From contig JAENRP010000094.1 of assembly GCA_024741835.1 (NCBI GenBank), positions 1-64,000 on the forward strand: a stretch of DNA of 64,000 bases. Reading direction: 5' to 3'. Below, piece by piece: positions 35,069-47,400 of this stretch. The notes beneath the pieces were generated by a model, which was not told where the DNA came from, made no database searches, and was given only the letters and a program-made list of their open reading frames with translations. The DNA is from Diplocarpon mali (Eukaryota > Ascomycota > Leotiomycetes > Helotiales > Drepanopezizaceae). The position numbers and the translations under genes were made by a program. Positions within the stretch are counted from its first letter, which is position 1, and each line of letters opens with the position of its first letter.

Positions 35069-38000
35069 GTGGCTACTCCCCTTTCGAAGCGCTACGCAAT
35101 AATCCAAGCTTACGCAAGATTCGTTACTATAGCTGAATCATTAGGACTGATAGCTAAGATTACTAGCTTAATTGCTGAAAGTACTCTACTGCCTGAATCA
35201 CCTATTTTTAAAGGGACTAATATACAATACCCTAAACTCGAATTCAATAGTTCATCTCCTCCTCCTCCTCCTTCTCCTCCTTTCGATAACTCTATATACA
35301 AATATATAAATAAGATGTTGTCGTTATCTTCGGCTGCCCTCAGCCTCCCTAAGTCTCAAAAGCTTAAAGGCGCAGAGGACTATAGCTAGTAGAGGAATAA
35401 GGTTTTGAACCTTGCAAAGTCAAACGCCTTGACTATGCATCTCTATATAAAAGCTAGAATATATGCTCTACCTAAGGTTGACTTATAGGACTGTTTTATT
35501 ACAAATGAGGAAAGGGACAATTGGGTTAAATAGGAAGCTAAGGAATCTTAGATGAAGCTTACTATTACACTTAATTGCAAACCAGGACTACTAGCTCATA
35601 TAGAAGGCGACAAATCTGCCTTGGACATATGGGAAGCTCTTTAAAAACAGTACAAAGGATCTGGAATAGTACTTGAATACAACGCTATATAGACTTACGT
35701 TACTATTAAATATGACGACTTCAATTCACTCGAAGCTTACATCGTCGCCTTTAGGCTTTTAATCACTAAATTGGAAGCTCTCGACTCTGCCCTTCCCTCT
35801 TACTAGCACCCTATTATGTTTATTGCTAGCTGTTCTAATAGATGGCCCATTTGGGCAGATCGATAACGTTCTAACCTTTGCTTAGCTATAGCAGCTGGAC
35901 GAAAATCAGAGATTACGCTCGAAGCTCTTATTAAAGATATTACTAATAAAGCTCGAGCCTTATAGAGTTTAAAAATGAATGGAACCGTCTTATATGGTAA
36001 CAAATCGGCTAGCAAGCCGCATTCCTCTGACTATAAGAAGTTAGAAAACAAGGGAGGTTTTAAAGACTTAAAGAAGAGCACCTCTAGGAATACTACTACC
36101 TCCTTCCCTAACTCCCCCTATCCTTATTGCAAGCAATTAGAGCTATACTATAAGGCAGAAGATTGCTTTGCAATTAATAAATCGAAAAGAGAGGCCTAGG
36201 AGAAGGATTTAGGGAAGAAGTACGTATTCCGTCACCTTAAAGGCAAGGACGATAAGTCCTTGCTATTATTACTAAAAGGCAAGAAGCCTTCTAGGAAGAT
36301 TCAAAAGGAAGACGAAGAGTCAGATAATGACCTCTTTAGGCATACTATGCTATTACTAACCCTAGGGCCAATTCTTATTCGCGAGCCGGGCCTAAGAGTC
36401 AATTCTGACTCCTCCCTAGGGCCAATTTCCACTCGCAGGCCGGGCCTAGGAGTCAGTTCTTCTACCTACTTCTTATTAAAATTGAGGAATCGTTAGCTAT
36501 ACGATATAGGTGCTAGTAAGCATGTCTCTAATAATCTCTTTAAGTTCACTTCCTATACTACTTGAGATAATCTACCCTCCTTAAGTATAGTTAATAGATC
36601 TATTCAACCTCTTAGCGTTAGCATTTGCAAAGTCAACGCACTTAAATCCAATGGAAAGGTATATGTTCTTAAGTTAATTAATACTCTTTATATACCTTAG
36701 TTACCTATCTGCCTATACTTAGGTAGTAAACTTAATAAAATCAAAGGCTTCTACCGAAATGGCAAGCTGTTCCTATCTAATGAGAAGGAAATTTGCACTA
36801 TCGATAACAATATGTATATTAATAAGGAATAGCCTTCTACTGACTCCTTTGGTTACGTAAGTGGATATGCTCTCCTAGCTGCAATTGAGAATGGACCTCT
36901 TGATATTAAGCTCTAGCACCGTTGATTAGGCTACGCTGGCCTATAAACGGTTAGAAAGACCCAATCTGCTGTCACCGATATGCAGATTAAGGAAATAAAA
37001 TCAAGGAAGACGCGAATCTGCGCTCCTTGCGAGAAGGGCAGACCTCTCTGATATATTAATAAACGTTTAGCTCGCCCTCGACCTACGAAGGCACTTAACG
37101 AGCTATACGTTGATGTGGTTCATCTGAAGTCAACTGGCCTTAACGGTTACAAATACGCTTCCATCTTCACTTGCGCAGCTATAATAGCTAAATAGGGATG
37201 GACCTATATAAACAAATCTGATGCCTTTAAGGCAAATAAGAAAATGATCAGCCTTTTACAAACTTAGTACAATTGCACAATTAAGCGTTAGAGAACTGAT
37301 AGAGGCAAGGAGTACTCTCTTATACAGATGCGAATACTTGTAGAAAACCTCGGTATAATTTTGGAAGAATCTACTCTATATACGCCAGAATAAGACAGCA
37401 GATCGGAACGATCAATTCGTATACTAATGGAAAAGTTGCAAACAGCTATAATTAACTAAAATATCCCCTCCTTTCTCTAGCCTTACCTCCTTCTTTCGGT
37501 AATACATATTACTAATCTTACCGCCTTTAATATTCTAGGTGGCAAGACTCTATATAAGGTCTTTTGGGATGATATTGAGCCTAATAAGCCTTATACTCCC
37601 TTAGTTAAGCATCTTCGAGTACTAGGCTATCGCGTCTATGTGCTAATCGAGAAAGAAAAGCGAACTTAGAGTAATAAACTCGCTCTAAGAGCAGAGGTAG
37701 GTACTCTCGTCGGATTTGACGGCAGAAGTATCTATTAGATCTATATACTATCGCGAATAGGGGAAAAGATTATTCGATCATCTTACGTTTAATTCGATAA
37801 AGATAGCCTAATTACAGAGCCGCAATTAAGGGGTGATTTTACTCCTGGGCCGGGACCGCGAGTCAATTCTGACTCTTACGATAATGATGATTTCACTCCT
37901 GGGCCAGGACCGCGAGTCGATTCAGGAGAAGCTAATGAAGCTGAGCTTCTAACTCTAAGAAAGAGAGGAAGACCTCCTAGTTTAAAGAACAAGGCTTACC

Positions 38001-39721
38001 CTTAGCCTTCTAAGAAGAGAGCTACTCGCTCTACTGCTCTTAGATTCAAAGCTGATAACTCTAATGATAAGGAAGCCTATTTAGGCGCCTTCCATATGGC
38101 CTTACTCGACTCTCCTTACCTAAATGACCCGAAAACAGTCGAATAAGCCCTCTCTTGCGCCGACGCTGACAAATGGCGATCTGCGATCAACTCTAAGTAC
38201 AATTCCCTCGCTTATAAGAACATATAGGTAGTGGTGAAACGCTTAGAACTCTCTAAAGACGATAGAGTACTCGGATCGAGACTTATCTTTAAAACCAAAA
38301 GAGATTAAAATAGGGAAATCTCCCGATAGAAGGTCAGATTCGTCGTGCAAGGCTATATACAACGATAAGGTCGAGATTACGACCAGACTTTTGCTAGAGT
38401 ATGCAAATCTGCGGTCTGGAAGATCGCAATCGCGCTCGCAGCGCTATACGACTTCGAGCTAGATCAGTTCGACGTCGAGATAGCTTTCCTTAATTCAGAA
38501 GCTGACTCTAATATCTATATTAAGTTACCTCTTAAATACACTTAAGATAAGGTCGTTCTTTCACCTTAAGACTACTATCTTAAGCTTCTTAAGGCCTTAT
38601 ATAGCTTAAAGCAATCTCTACGACTATAGTAAGAAAAGCTACGGTCCGAGCTATAAAAGCTCGATTTTCAACCTCTTGATACTAATAATTGCATATATAT
38701 TAACCGCGCCTCTCGGATTCTTATTATCACCTACGTCGACGACTTCCTTATAGTAGTAAAGAAGGGTGATATATATGATAAGTTTAAAAGAGATCTTCGC
38801 AACCTCTTCGAAATCATAGGTAGCGAACCGGCTAACTACTTCTTAAGAGTACGTATAGTTAGAGATCGATAAAATAGAACGATCTCACTTTATTAAAATG
38901 CCTACGTTAATAAGGTTCTTAAACGTTTTCATATGACTAATTGCAAGAGCGTACTAACGCCTTTTGCCAGTGGCTATAAAGTTCATATAGTCAAATTTGA
39001 AGGCCAAGCCACTCTATAGGAAGTGAAGCTATATTAAGAGATCTATAGTTCTCTATAGTACCTTGCGCACTATACGCGTTAAGATATACTATACCACTGC
39101 TCTATTCTTAGCAAATTCCTTACCAACCCTTCGCTATAATATATAGTAGCTTTAAAATGAGTTTTACAATACTTGCAAGGAACGCAATTCTATTATACTA
39201 CCTTTGAAAGTAAAACAACTGACTTAAAGCTTTAGAAATTGCATAGCTACTGCGATTCTGACTAGGCAGGTGATAGAGGAAGTAGAGCCTCTTATTCTAG
39301 GGCCGTCTTCTTCCTTAATAATAGCGTAATTACCGCCTCCTTTAAGCGATAAACTATTATCGCTCTCTTATCTATAGAGGCAGAGTATATTGCTATATGC
39401 AAATTCGCATAAGAAGCCTCTTAGATACGCCAGGTACTTAAGGAAATGGGCTACGCTGGCGACGACGCTACTAAAGTCGAGATGATCTGCGACAACTAAG
39501 GAGCCCTTTATCTTATTGAAAATCCCGAATATTATTAGAGAACGAAGCATATCGATATTAAGTTCTATTATATTCGACAGCAGCTTCGGAAAGGCCATTT
39601 AGACCTCTAGTATACAAATACCAAAGACAACGCTGCCGACGGCCTTACTAAGAGCTTAAATAGCTCTAACTACGCCGCCTTTATCAAATTATTAAATATG
39701 AAGGTTCTGCACCTCGATTAA
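35069..39721 (+). pseudogene. Copia polyprotein of element B
   Basis: About 1,550 codons in one frame broken by TAG/TAA at Gln/Trp positions. The frame appears to begin near GTG 35069 (ATPLSKRY); the true start is unresolved, because all three copies read GTG there. Domains: gag of the UBN2 type (~35390-35960), a Pro/Ser-rich N-terminal segment, a Lys-rich linker with no clear CCHC, protease LYDIGASKHVSNN (~36495-36535), GAG-pre-integrase (LGYAGL, ~36930), integrase (TDRGKEYS ~37295, PEQDSRSER ~37385), RT YVDDFLIVVKK (~38732-38765), and RNase H SIEAEYIAICKFAQEA (~39370-39420) with DNQGALYL. Motif copies encode REPGLRV, RRPGLGV and two PGPGPRV. Confidence 0.9.
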
Positions 39722-39993
39722 AGGGTGATTTTTTTTTGCACCCCTATTATAAGGTGATTTTTTTTTGCACTTCTATTAAGGGGTGATTTTTTTACTCCTG
39801 GGCCAGGCCCGCGAGTTGATTTTGACTTACTAAGGGGTGGATTTCCTACTTCAGAGTAGAGCGCGCTAGCGAACTCTACTCTATTTCCAATATCTGCAGG
39901 TTGATTTTTCATGCGAAACTGTAAAATACAACAAAAGTTATGACGTCATATGTGTTGCTGGCGAGTACCTTTAAAGGTCTCCCCAGAGGGGTG

Positions 39994-40242
39994 TGTTGCA
40001 GGTATGCCCGTTATATGTTTATCATATGATCTGTCATATGACATATTATACATATGATATGTCATATGACTTGCCATATGACTTAGCGGCTTCGCTAAGA
40101 AGCCCGCTTACCTTAAGTAGCTCGTAGTTAGAGAGCTCTTATAAATCAAGATACTCAATATCGTTGTTTGCACCTCATACTTCTTCGTGCCCTCTCTTCT
40201 AGTTTACTATCAAGTTCACTATCTGAGAACCTCCTTGCTATA
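39994..40242 (+). repeat. 3' LTR of B
   Basis: 249 bp partner of 34678-34926, starting TGTTGCAGGTATGCCCG. Confidence 0.93.
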
Positions 40243-40247
40243 ATAAG

Positions 40248-42060
40248 CCTATACTATTAGAAAGCGGTTCCTTAGATAATAAGCCTATAAAACCTATAGC
40301 TGAACCTACGTCTTTAAAGAGGAATAGAGACTTAGAATTAGAAGATACCTTAAATGAACGCGAGTTTAAGCGTATCTAAGCTATAATAGTATATAGGATC
40401 TATAAGCTAGAACTTCAATAGAGCTTTAATAAAGATAATGCGTTCTTAGCCGCTAGGAGGATAATGAAAATCTCTTTTCTAAAAATATATAATAAAGCTA
40501 TTAACGATCTGGAAAATAGAGTAGTATAGAATAAGGCAATCTAAAAGGAGATAAGTTCTCTTATTGCAAATGGTATATAAATAGAGGAACCGATACTAAA
40601 GGATATAAACCTAGTTTTAATAAAGTAGGTCTTTATAATTAAGATATATATAGATAGGACTTTAGAATGTTATAAAGTAAGGCTTATAGCTAAGGGCTTC
40701 TTCTAATAGTATAGAGAAGACTACTTTAATACATTTGCGCTAATAGTTCGCATAAATACCCTTTGCATATTCATAGTGATAGTAGCCGCTAAGGACTTTA
40801 AATATAAATAGTACGATATTAAAAATGCATTTACTAAAGCGACTATAAAGGAACGGATTTTTCTTTCCCGACCTAATAGTATTCCTATATATGCTAGCCA
40901 CTCTTTCTATATACTTTATAGTATCTATAGGCTTAAATAATCAGCCTATGATTAGAACCTCTTATATAGCTTTACTCTAGTAGAAATGGGATTCGTTTAA
41001 AGCCTAGCTAACCCTTATCTATTTACCTATACTAAGCGTAGAATTAAGTTGCTACTATATATCGATAATATTACTATAGCTGTAAAAACAACCACTTAAT
41101 TAAATTAGTTCTTTATAATAATTCAAAAGCGTTTTAATACTAAGGATCTAAGGGGAATTCATAAGATCCTTAGCATCTGCATTATAAGGAACTATTCTAC
41201 TTAAGAACTCTAATTAGACTAAGAGCAGTATATTAAGAAGATCCTAGACTAAATAGGACTCTTTACTTATACTTCTAACTTTAAGCTAAAGCGTACTCCA
41301 ATCGAAGGAAAGTATAATAAGTTAGAGCTTATTAATAAAAATAAGTAAAGAGGAGATCTGAAGAAGTATTAATAGGATATTAGAGCAATTATATATACTA
41401 TAGTATATATAAGACTAGATATCGCCTTTATTATTAAGCAACTTAATTAGAACTTAAAGGATCTAACGATTTAATATAAGAATGTAGTTAAGCGACTTAG
41501 AAGGTACCTTCGATCGATAATCATATAAAAGGTAAGATATAGACTAATGAAATATATAAGCGTAAAGCTTAAGATATATACCGATTCCGACTAGGCAAAT
41601 ATAAAAGGTCGAAAAAGTATATCTAAAAGCGTAGTAGTGCTATATAGCAGACCTATATTATAAGGAAGTAGGAAGTAGAAATCAGTAGCTACCGCAAGTA
41701 CTAAGGCCGAATATATATTAATATTATCAAATTATAAATAAGGATTATAGATCGCCTAAGTTCTAAAAGATATAAGTTTCGCTAAGTATATTAAATAAGA
41801 TAGGAACTGTATTAATCTTTAAGTAAATAATATAAGGGCGATTGTACTTGCAAAGAATCTATACTTATATAAGCGATCGAAATATATTAATATTACTTAC
41901 TACTTTATTTGCAACCTTATTATAAAGAATAAGTTATTAATTACCTATATCCTAACCGATCGAATAGTAGTAGATGGATTTATAAAGCTACTAAAGATAG
42001 TTGCAAAGTTCGAAGCATTTAAAGATATACTAAGGTTATAGAAGATAGTAGGGGCTTAGT
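40248..42060 (+). pseudogene. E2 integrase end, RT and RNase H
   Basis: Continues E2 after B. RT landmarks: FIIKIYIDRTLECYKVRLIAKGF (40630-40700) and LLLYIDNITIAVK near 41045-41085. RNase H: RLDIAFIIKQLNQN (41410-41450) and STKAEYILILS (~41700). It matches E1 11820-13300 closely, with additional transitions. The catalytic YVDD reads YIDN as in E1. Confidence 0.82.
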
Positions 42061-42072
42061 AGGCTTAAGGAC

Positions 42073-42222
42073 GACTCCTAGGCCCGCCTTATAAGTTAGG
42101 TCATATAGTCTTATAAAGGAAAGTTTTTAAATCGACTCCTAGGCCTAGACTGCAAGTCAAGTTATATAGTCTTATAAAGGAATGCTTTTAGGAAATTTGA
42201 CTCCTAGTCCTACCTTACGAGT
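42073..42222 (+). repeat. Three motif copies in the E2 3' region
   Basis: Same layout as 13304-13453 in E1, more mutated. Confidence 0.75.
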
Positions 42223-42360
42223 AAGGTTAGTGATTTTAATAGAGGTTACTATTAATTGATTGTTTTTAATTTAAAGAGATACCTAAGAGTTAGATTAGCG
42301 CAAAAGGATAGTTGTTATTTTCCTAACTATAGGTCAATCGGAGTAAGGTCTAAGTAAGGG

Positions 42361-42555
42361 TATTAAGATAGGTAATATAGCTATTACTCTAATATATTAT
42401 TATATAATCCTACTGCTTAGTTAGTAGGATATTAATATATATATAGCTATAGGGAAGAAAGGGGTAACCTTCCTTCCCTAACTCTTACTAATATATCGAC
42501 CATCGACCTCTAGAAGCCTCCTTTACCTACTGCGCCGACTCACTTAAGCTTAATA
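42361..42555 (+). repeat. 3' LTR of E2
   Basis: 195 bp partner of 30803-30997, followed by the TSD AATCT. Confidence 0.92.
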
Positions 42556-42560
42556 AATCT

Positions 42561-42900
42561 AAGCAAAAAGAAAAAGGATACTATTCTCTTTAAGAACTTA
42601 ATAGAGTCGATATTAAAGGGACCTTTGCAGCCAACCGATTGAAACGCTTTTATTAATACGACCAGACCTTATTCCCTTTAGAAGACGAATTAGAAATTGA
42701 TACAACCTCCGAATCTTTTATAAGAACCGATGGCAATATAAGCAATTTTAAACCCTCGGACGAAGACTAAGATTTTTCCAACTTAACCTATAAGCCGGTC
42801 TTATAAGTAAAGAATATTAAAATACCCAACTAATCGCAACCTTAAGTTATTATTCTTAAAATATCTAAAGAATGCAAATGGGAATATTAAACAATTTCCT
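42561..42900 (+). pseudogene. G integrase C-terminal end
   Basis: Resumes G's pol after E2: GYYSLxELxRVDIKGTFAANRLKRFY, a typical end of fungal gypsy integrase, then an acidic tail (EDELEIDTTSE) and one degraded 23-bp motif at about 42786. No chromodomain is recognisable. Confidence 0.75.
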
Positions 42901-43223
42901 AGCCTATCAATTATCTTACCTTCCTCTAATCCTTATTTTTACATTTTTAGCAAGGTCGCCTCCTTTATTATTTAAGATATAGATCTCTTAGGATTATCTT
43001 AAATTCTTGCCTACTCTAACTTATTTTACATTCTTAATATTGGCCTTTAATTATAGTATTCCTATTACTTTCTTTAAATAATAAATAAAAAGTCCAATTT
43101 CCTTAATATATATATAGCAAACCTATTGCAGCTTATATGCCCTTTTAATTCTTATACCCTATTGAACTCTCTTATTTATACTCCCTATCTTTTATAAGCA
43201 ATATACCTTTAAAGAACTCACAA
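42901..43223 (+). other. Spacer between G pol and ORF3a
   Basis: AT- and pyrimidine-rich, no coding signal. A separate promoter or a translational coupling signal for ORF3a could lie here, but nothing specific is visible. Confidence 0.4.
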
Positions 43224-43957
43224 ATGGTTTTATTTATTGCAATAGGGGATAAACAAATACTAGTTATAAACTTCTCTTAAGATAATAGAGCTATTATATC
43301 GTTAAAGAGCTTTAAATCGACCTACGCAGCCTTAGGAGATATAGAGTAATAAAAACTCCTTTTAGCTTATGCGAATGCTATTAATAACCTTTCAACCTAA
43401 GTGGCCCTTGGAATTCTCTAATTTAACGACTTCCTAACTGAAGAATTAAGATTGAAGGGAATCTTTAAAGAGGAATTCTTAGCCGACGCAGATTAATATA
43501 TAACCTTGGCTAATACTTTTAGAATAGACTAAGATAAAAGGGAAGAATCTATTTAATAATTGGATAATTCAGCTACTAATAAGAGAGGACTCCTATTTCA
43601 TTCGCGCTTCTTAATAAATATTGATTCTAATAATAGAAGGCGAGTGTTATTAAAAATTCTTAAGGAAAACACTCTTATAACTAGAGCTATTTAGATTCTC
43701 AATTTCTTTATTATTTAAGAAGGAGTAGTAAAATTCCAAGGCAATCGAATTCGCGGTCGCAGATTTATAGGCCTATCTAATGCAGTACTTATAGCAGCTG
43801 ATAGGGTTATAAAAAGATCAAATTAGGCTGCAGATATTACCCTACCTAATAGTACTATTATTAATATACTAAGGCTCTGCGCTTTTGCTTATAGTTTGCT
43901 TATTTTAAGAGAAAACTGGACTCTTATGCTAAGGTTTAGACGAGATTTCTTTAATAA

Positions 43958-44197
43958 TGTAGTAATGAGGTTCTCTGATAGTGAACTTGATAGTAAACTA
44001 GAAGAGGGCATAAAGAAGTATGAGGTGCAAATGACGATATTGGGTGTCTTATGTCTTGATTCATAAGAGCTCTTTAACTACGAGCTATTTAACAAGGGCT
44101 GCCACTAAGTCATATGGCAAGTCATATAATATATCATATATATGATATATTATATAACAGATTATATGACAAATATATGACGGGCATTCCTATAATA
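43958..44197 (-). repeat. 3' LTR of C (minus sense)
   Basis: 240 bp, beginning TGTAGTAATGAGG on the plus strand. Confidence 0.9.
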
Positions 44198-44453
44198 CAC
44201 CCCTCTAGGGAGACCTTTAAAGGTACTCGCCAGCAATACATATGATATTATAACTTTTGTTATAATCTATAGTTTCGTATGAAAAATCAACCTATAGATA
44301 TAGGAAATAGAGTAGAGTTTGCTAGCGCGAAATCCACCCCTTAGTAAGTCAAAATCAACTCGCGGGCCCGGCCTGGGAGTAAAAAAAATCACCCCTTAAT
44401 AGAAGTGCAAAAAAAAATCACCTTATAATAGAGGTATAAAAAAAAATCACCCC

Positions 44454-47400
44454 TTAATTAAGGTGCAGAACCTTTATATTTAACAATTTGATAAAGGCGG
44501 TATAGTTAGAGCTATTTAAGCTCTTAGTAAGGCCGTCGGCAGCGTTATCTTTGGTATTTGTATACTAGAGGTCCAAATGGCCTTTCCGAAGCTCTTGCCG
44601 AATATAATAGAACTTGATATTAATATGCTTTGTTCTCTAATGATATTCGGGGTTTTCAGTAAGATGAAGGGCTCTTTAGTTGTCGCAGATCATCTCGACT
44701 TTAATAGCATTGTCGCTGATATAGCCTATTTCCTTAAGTACCTAGCGTATTTAAGAGGCCTCTTATGCGAATTTGCATATAGCGATATACTCTGCTTCTA
44801 TAAATAAGAGAGCGATAATAGTCTATCGCTTAAAGGAGGTAGTAATTACGCTATTATTAAGGAAAAAGACGGCCTTAGAATAAGAGGCCCTAGTTCCTCT
44901 ATTACCTGCTTAGTCAGAATCGTAATAGCTATGCAATTTCTAAAGCTCTAGGTCAGTTGTTTTGCTTTTAAAGGTAGTATAATAGAATCGCATTCCTTGC
45001 AAGTATTATAAAACTCGTTTTAAAGCTACTATATATTATAGCAAAGGGTTAGTAAGGAATTTGCTAAGAATGAAGCAGTAGTATAGTATATCCTAACGCG
45101 TATAGTGCGCAAGGTACTATAGAGAACTATAGATCTCTTAATACAGCTTCACTTCTTATAGAGTGGCTTAGCCTTCAAATTTGACTATATGAACTTTATA
45201 GTTACTAGCAAAAGGAGTTGGTACGCTTTTGCAATTAGTTATATAAAAACGTTTAAGAACCTTATTAACGTAGGCATTTTAATAAAGTGAGATCGTTCTA
45301 TTTTATCGATCTTAGACTATACGTACTCTTAAGAAGTAGTTAGCCGGTTTGCTATTTATAATCTTAAAGAGGTTGCGAAGATCTCTTTTAAACTTGTCAT
45401 ATATATTACCTTTCTTAGCTACTATAAAGAAGTCGTCGATATAAGTGATAATAAGAATCCGAGAGGCGCGGTTGATATATATACAATTATTAGTATCAAG
45501 AGGTTGAAAATCGAGCTTTTGCAGCTTGGACCGTAGCTTTTCTTACTATAGTCGTAGAGATTACTTTAAGCTATATAAGGCCTTAAAAAGCTTAAGATAG
45601 TATTCTTAAGGTAAAAGAACAACCTTATCTTAAGTATATCTAAGAGGTAACTTGATATAGATATTAAAGTCAGCTTTTGAATTAAGGAAAGCTATCTCGA
45701 CGTCGAACTGATTTAGCTCAAAGTCGTATAGCGCTATAAGCGCAATTGCGATCTTTTAAACCGCAGATTTATATACTTTAGCAAAAGTCTAGTTGTAATC
45801 TCGACCTTATTATTATATATAGCCTTATATAACGAATCTGACCTTCTATTAGGAGATTTCCCTATTTTAGTCTTTTTTAGTTTTAAAGATAAGCCTTAAT
45901 CCGAGTACTCTATCGTCTTTAGAGAGTTTTAAGCGTTTCACTACTACTTATATATTCTTATAAGCAAGGGAATTATACTTAGAGTTGATCGCAGATTGCT
46001 ATTTGTTAGCATTAGCGCAAGAGAGGGCTTATTCGACTGTTTTCAAGTCATTTAAGTATAGAGAGTTAAGTAGGACTATATGGAAGGCGCCTAAATAGGC
46101 TTCCTTATTATTAAAGTTGTCAGCTTTGAATTTAAGAGCAGTAGAGTAAGTAGCTCTCTTCTCAAAAGGCTAAGGGTAAGCCTTATTCTTTAAACTAAGA
46201 GGTCTTCCTCTCTTTCTTAGAGTTAGAAGCTCAGCTTTATTAGCTTCTCTTAAATCGACTCGCGGTCCTGGCCTAAGAGTAAAATCATTATTATTATAAG
46301 AGTCAGAATTGACTCGCGGTCCCGGCCTAGGAGTGAAATCACTATTATTATAAGAGTCAGAATTGACTCGCGGTCCTGGCCTAGGAGTGAAATCACCTTT
46401 TAATTGCAGCTTTATAATTAGGCCGTCTTTATCAAATCGAACTTAAGATAATTAAATAATCTTTTTACCTATTTGCGATAGCATATAGATTTGATAAATA
46501 CTTCTACTATCAAATCCGATAAGAGTATCTACCTCTGCTCTTAGAGCGAGTTTGTTACTTTAAGTTCGCTTTTCTTTCTCGATTAGCATATAAACGCAAT
46601 AGCCTAGTACTTAAAGATGCTTGACTAAGGGAGTATAAGGCTTATTAGGCTTAATATCATCCTAAAAAACCTTATATAGAGTCTTGCTGCCGAGAATATC
46701 AAAGGCGGTAAGATTAGTGATATATATTATTAAAAGAAGGAGGTAAGGCTAGAGAAAGGAGGGGATATTTTAGTCAATTATAGCTATTTGCAACTTTTCT
46801 ATTAGTATATGAATTAATTGTTCTAATCTGCCGTCTTATTCTAGTATATATAGAGTAGATTCTTTTAAAATTATGCTAAGGTTTTCTATAAGTATTCGCA
46901 TTTATATAAGAGAGTACTCCTTGCCTCTATTAGTTCTCTAACGCTTAATTATACGATTATACTAAGTTTGTAAGAGGCTGATCATTTTCTTATTTGCCTT
47001 AAAGGCATTAGATTTATTTATATAAGTCTATCCCTATTTAGCTATTATAGCTAGGCAAGTGAAGATAGAGGCGTATTTATAGCCGTTTAGGCCAATTGGC
47101 TTTAGATGAACTACGTCGACGTATAGCTTATTAAGTGCCTTCGTAGGTCGAGGGCAAGCTAAACGTTTATTAATATATTAGAGAGGTCTGCCTTTCTTAT
47201 AAGGAGCGCAGATTCGCGTCTTCCTTGATTTTATTTCCTTAATCTATATATTAGTGATAGTAGATTGGGTCTTTTTAACCATTTATAGGCTAGCGTGGCT
47301 TAATCGATAGTACTATAGCTTAATATTAAGAGGTCCATTCTTAATAGCAGCTAAGAGAGCATATCTACTTATATAACCAAAGGAGTTAGTAGAAGGCTAT

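Larger units (their letters stand above)
34678..40242 (+). mobile_element. Ty1/copia element B, least decayed copy of the A/B/C family
   Basis: 249 bp LTRs at 34678-34926 and 39994-40242; TSD ATAAG at 34673-34677 and 40243-40247. Its length of 5,565 bp is normal for copia. It is the deepest level of the nest (inside E2 inside G inside H inside X) and the least mutated, in keeping with being the youngest. Confidence 0.94.
30803..42555 (+). mobile_element. Ty1/copia element E2, containing element B
   Basis: 195 bp LTRs (30803-30997 and 42361-42555) with TSD AATCT at 30798-30802 and 42556-42560. It is the same family as E1 and lacks E1's two insertions, so it shows E1's original structure. Without B it is about 6.2 kb. 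It is more mutated than E1: the gag start reads ATA at 31402 where E1 has ATG. Confidence 0.93.

Noticed and set aside
44577..44807. A 76-codon plus-strand ORF seen in C, with minus-strand versions at 27114 and 39368.
   Set aside because: It is antisense to the RNase H region of the A/B/C copia family; the recurrence reflects the three element copies.
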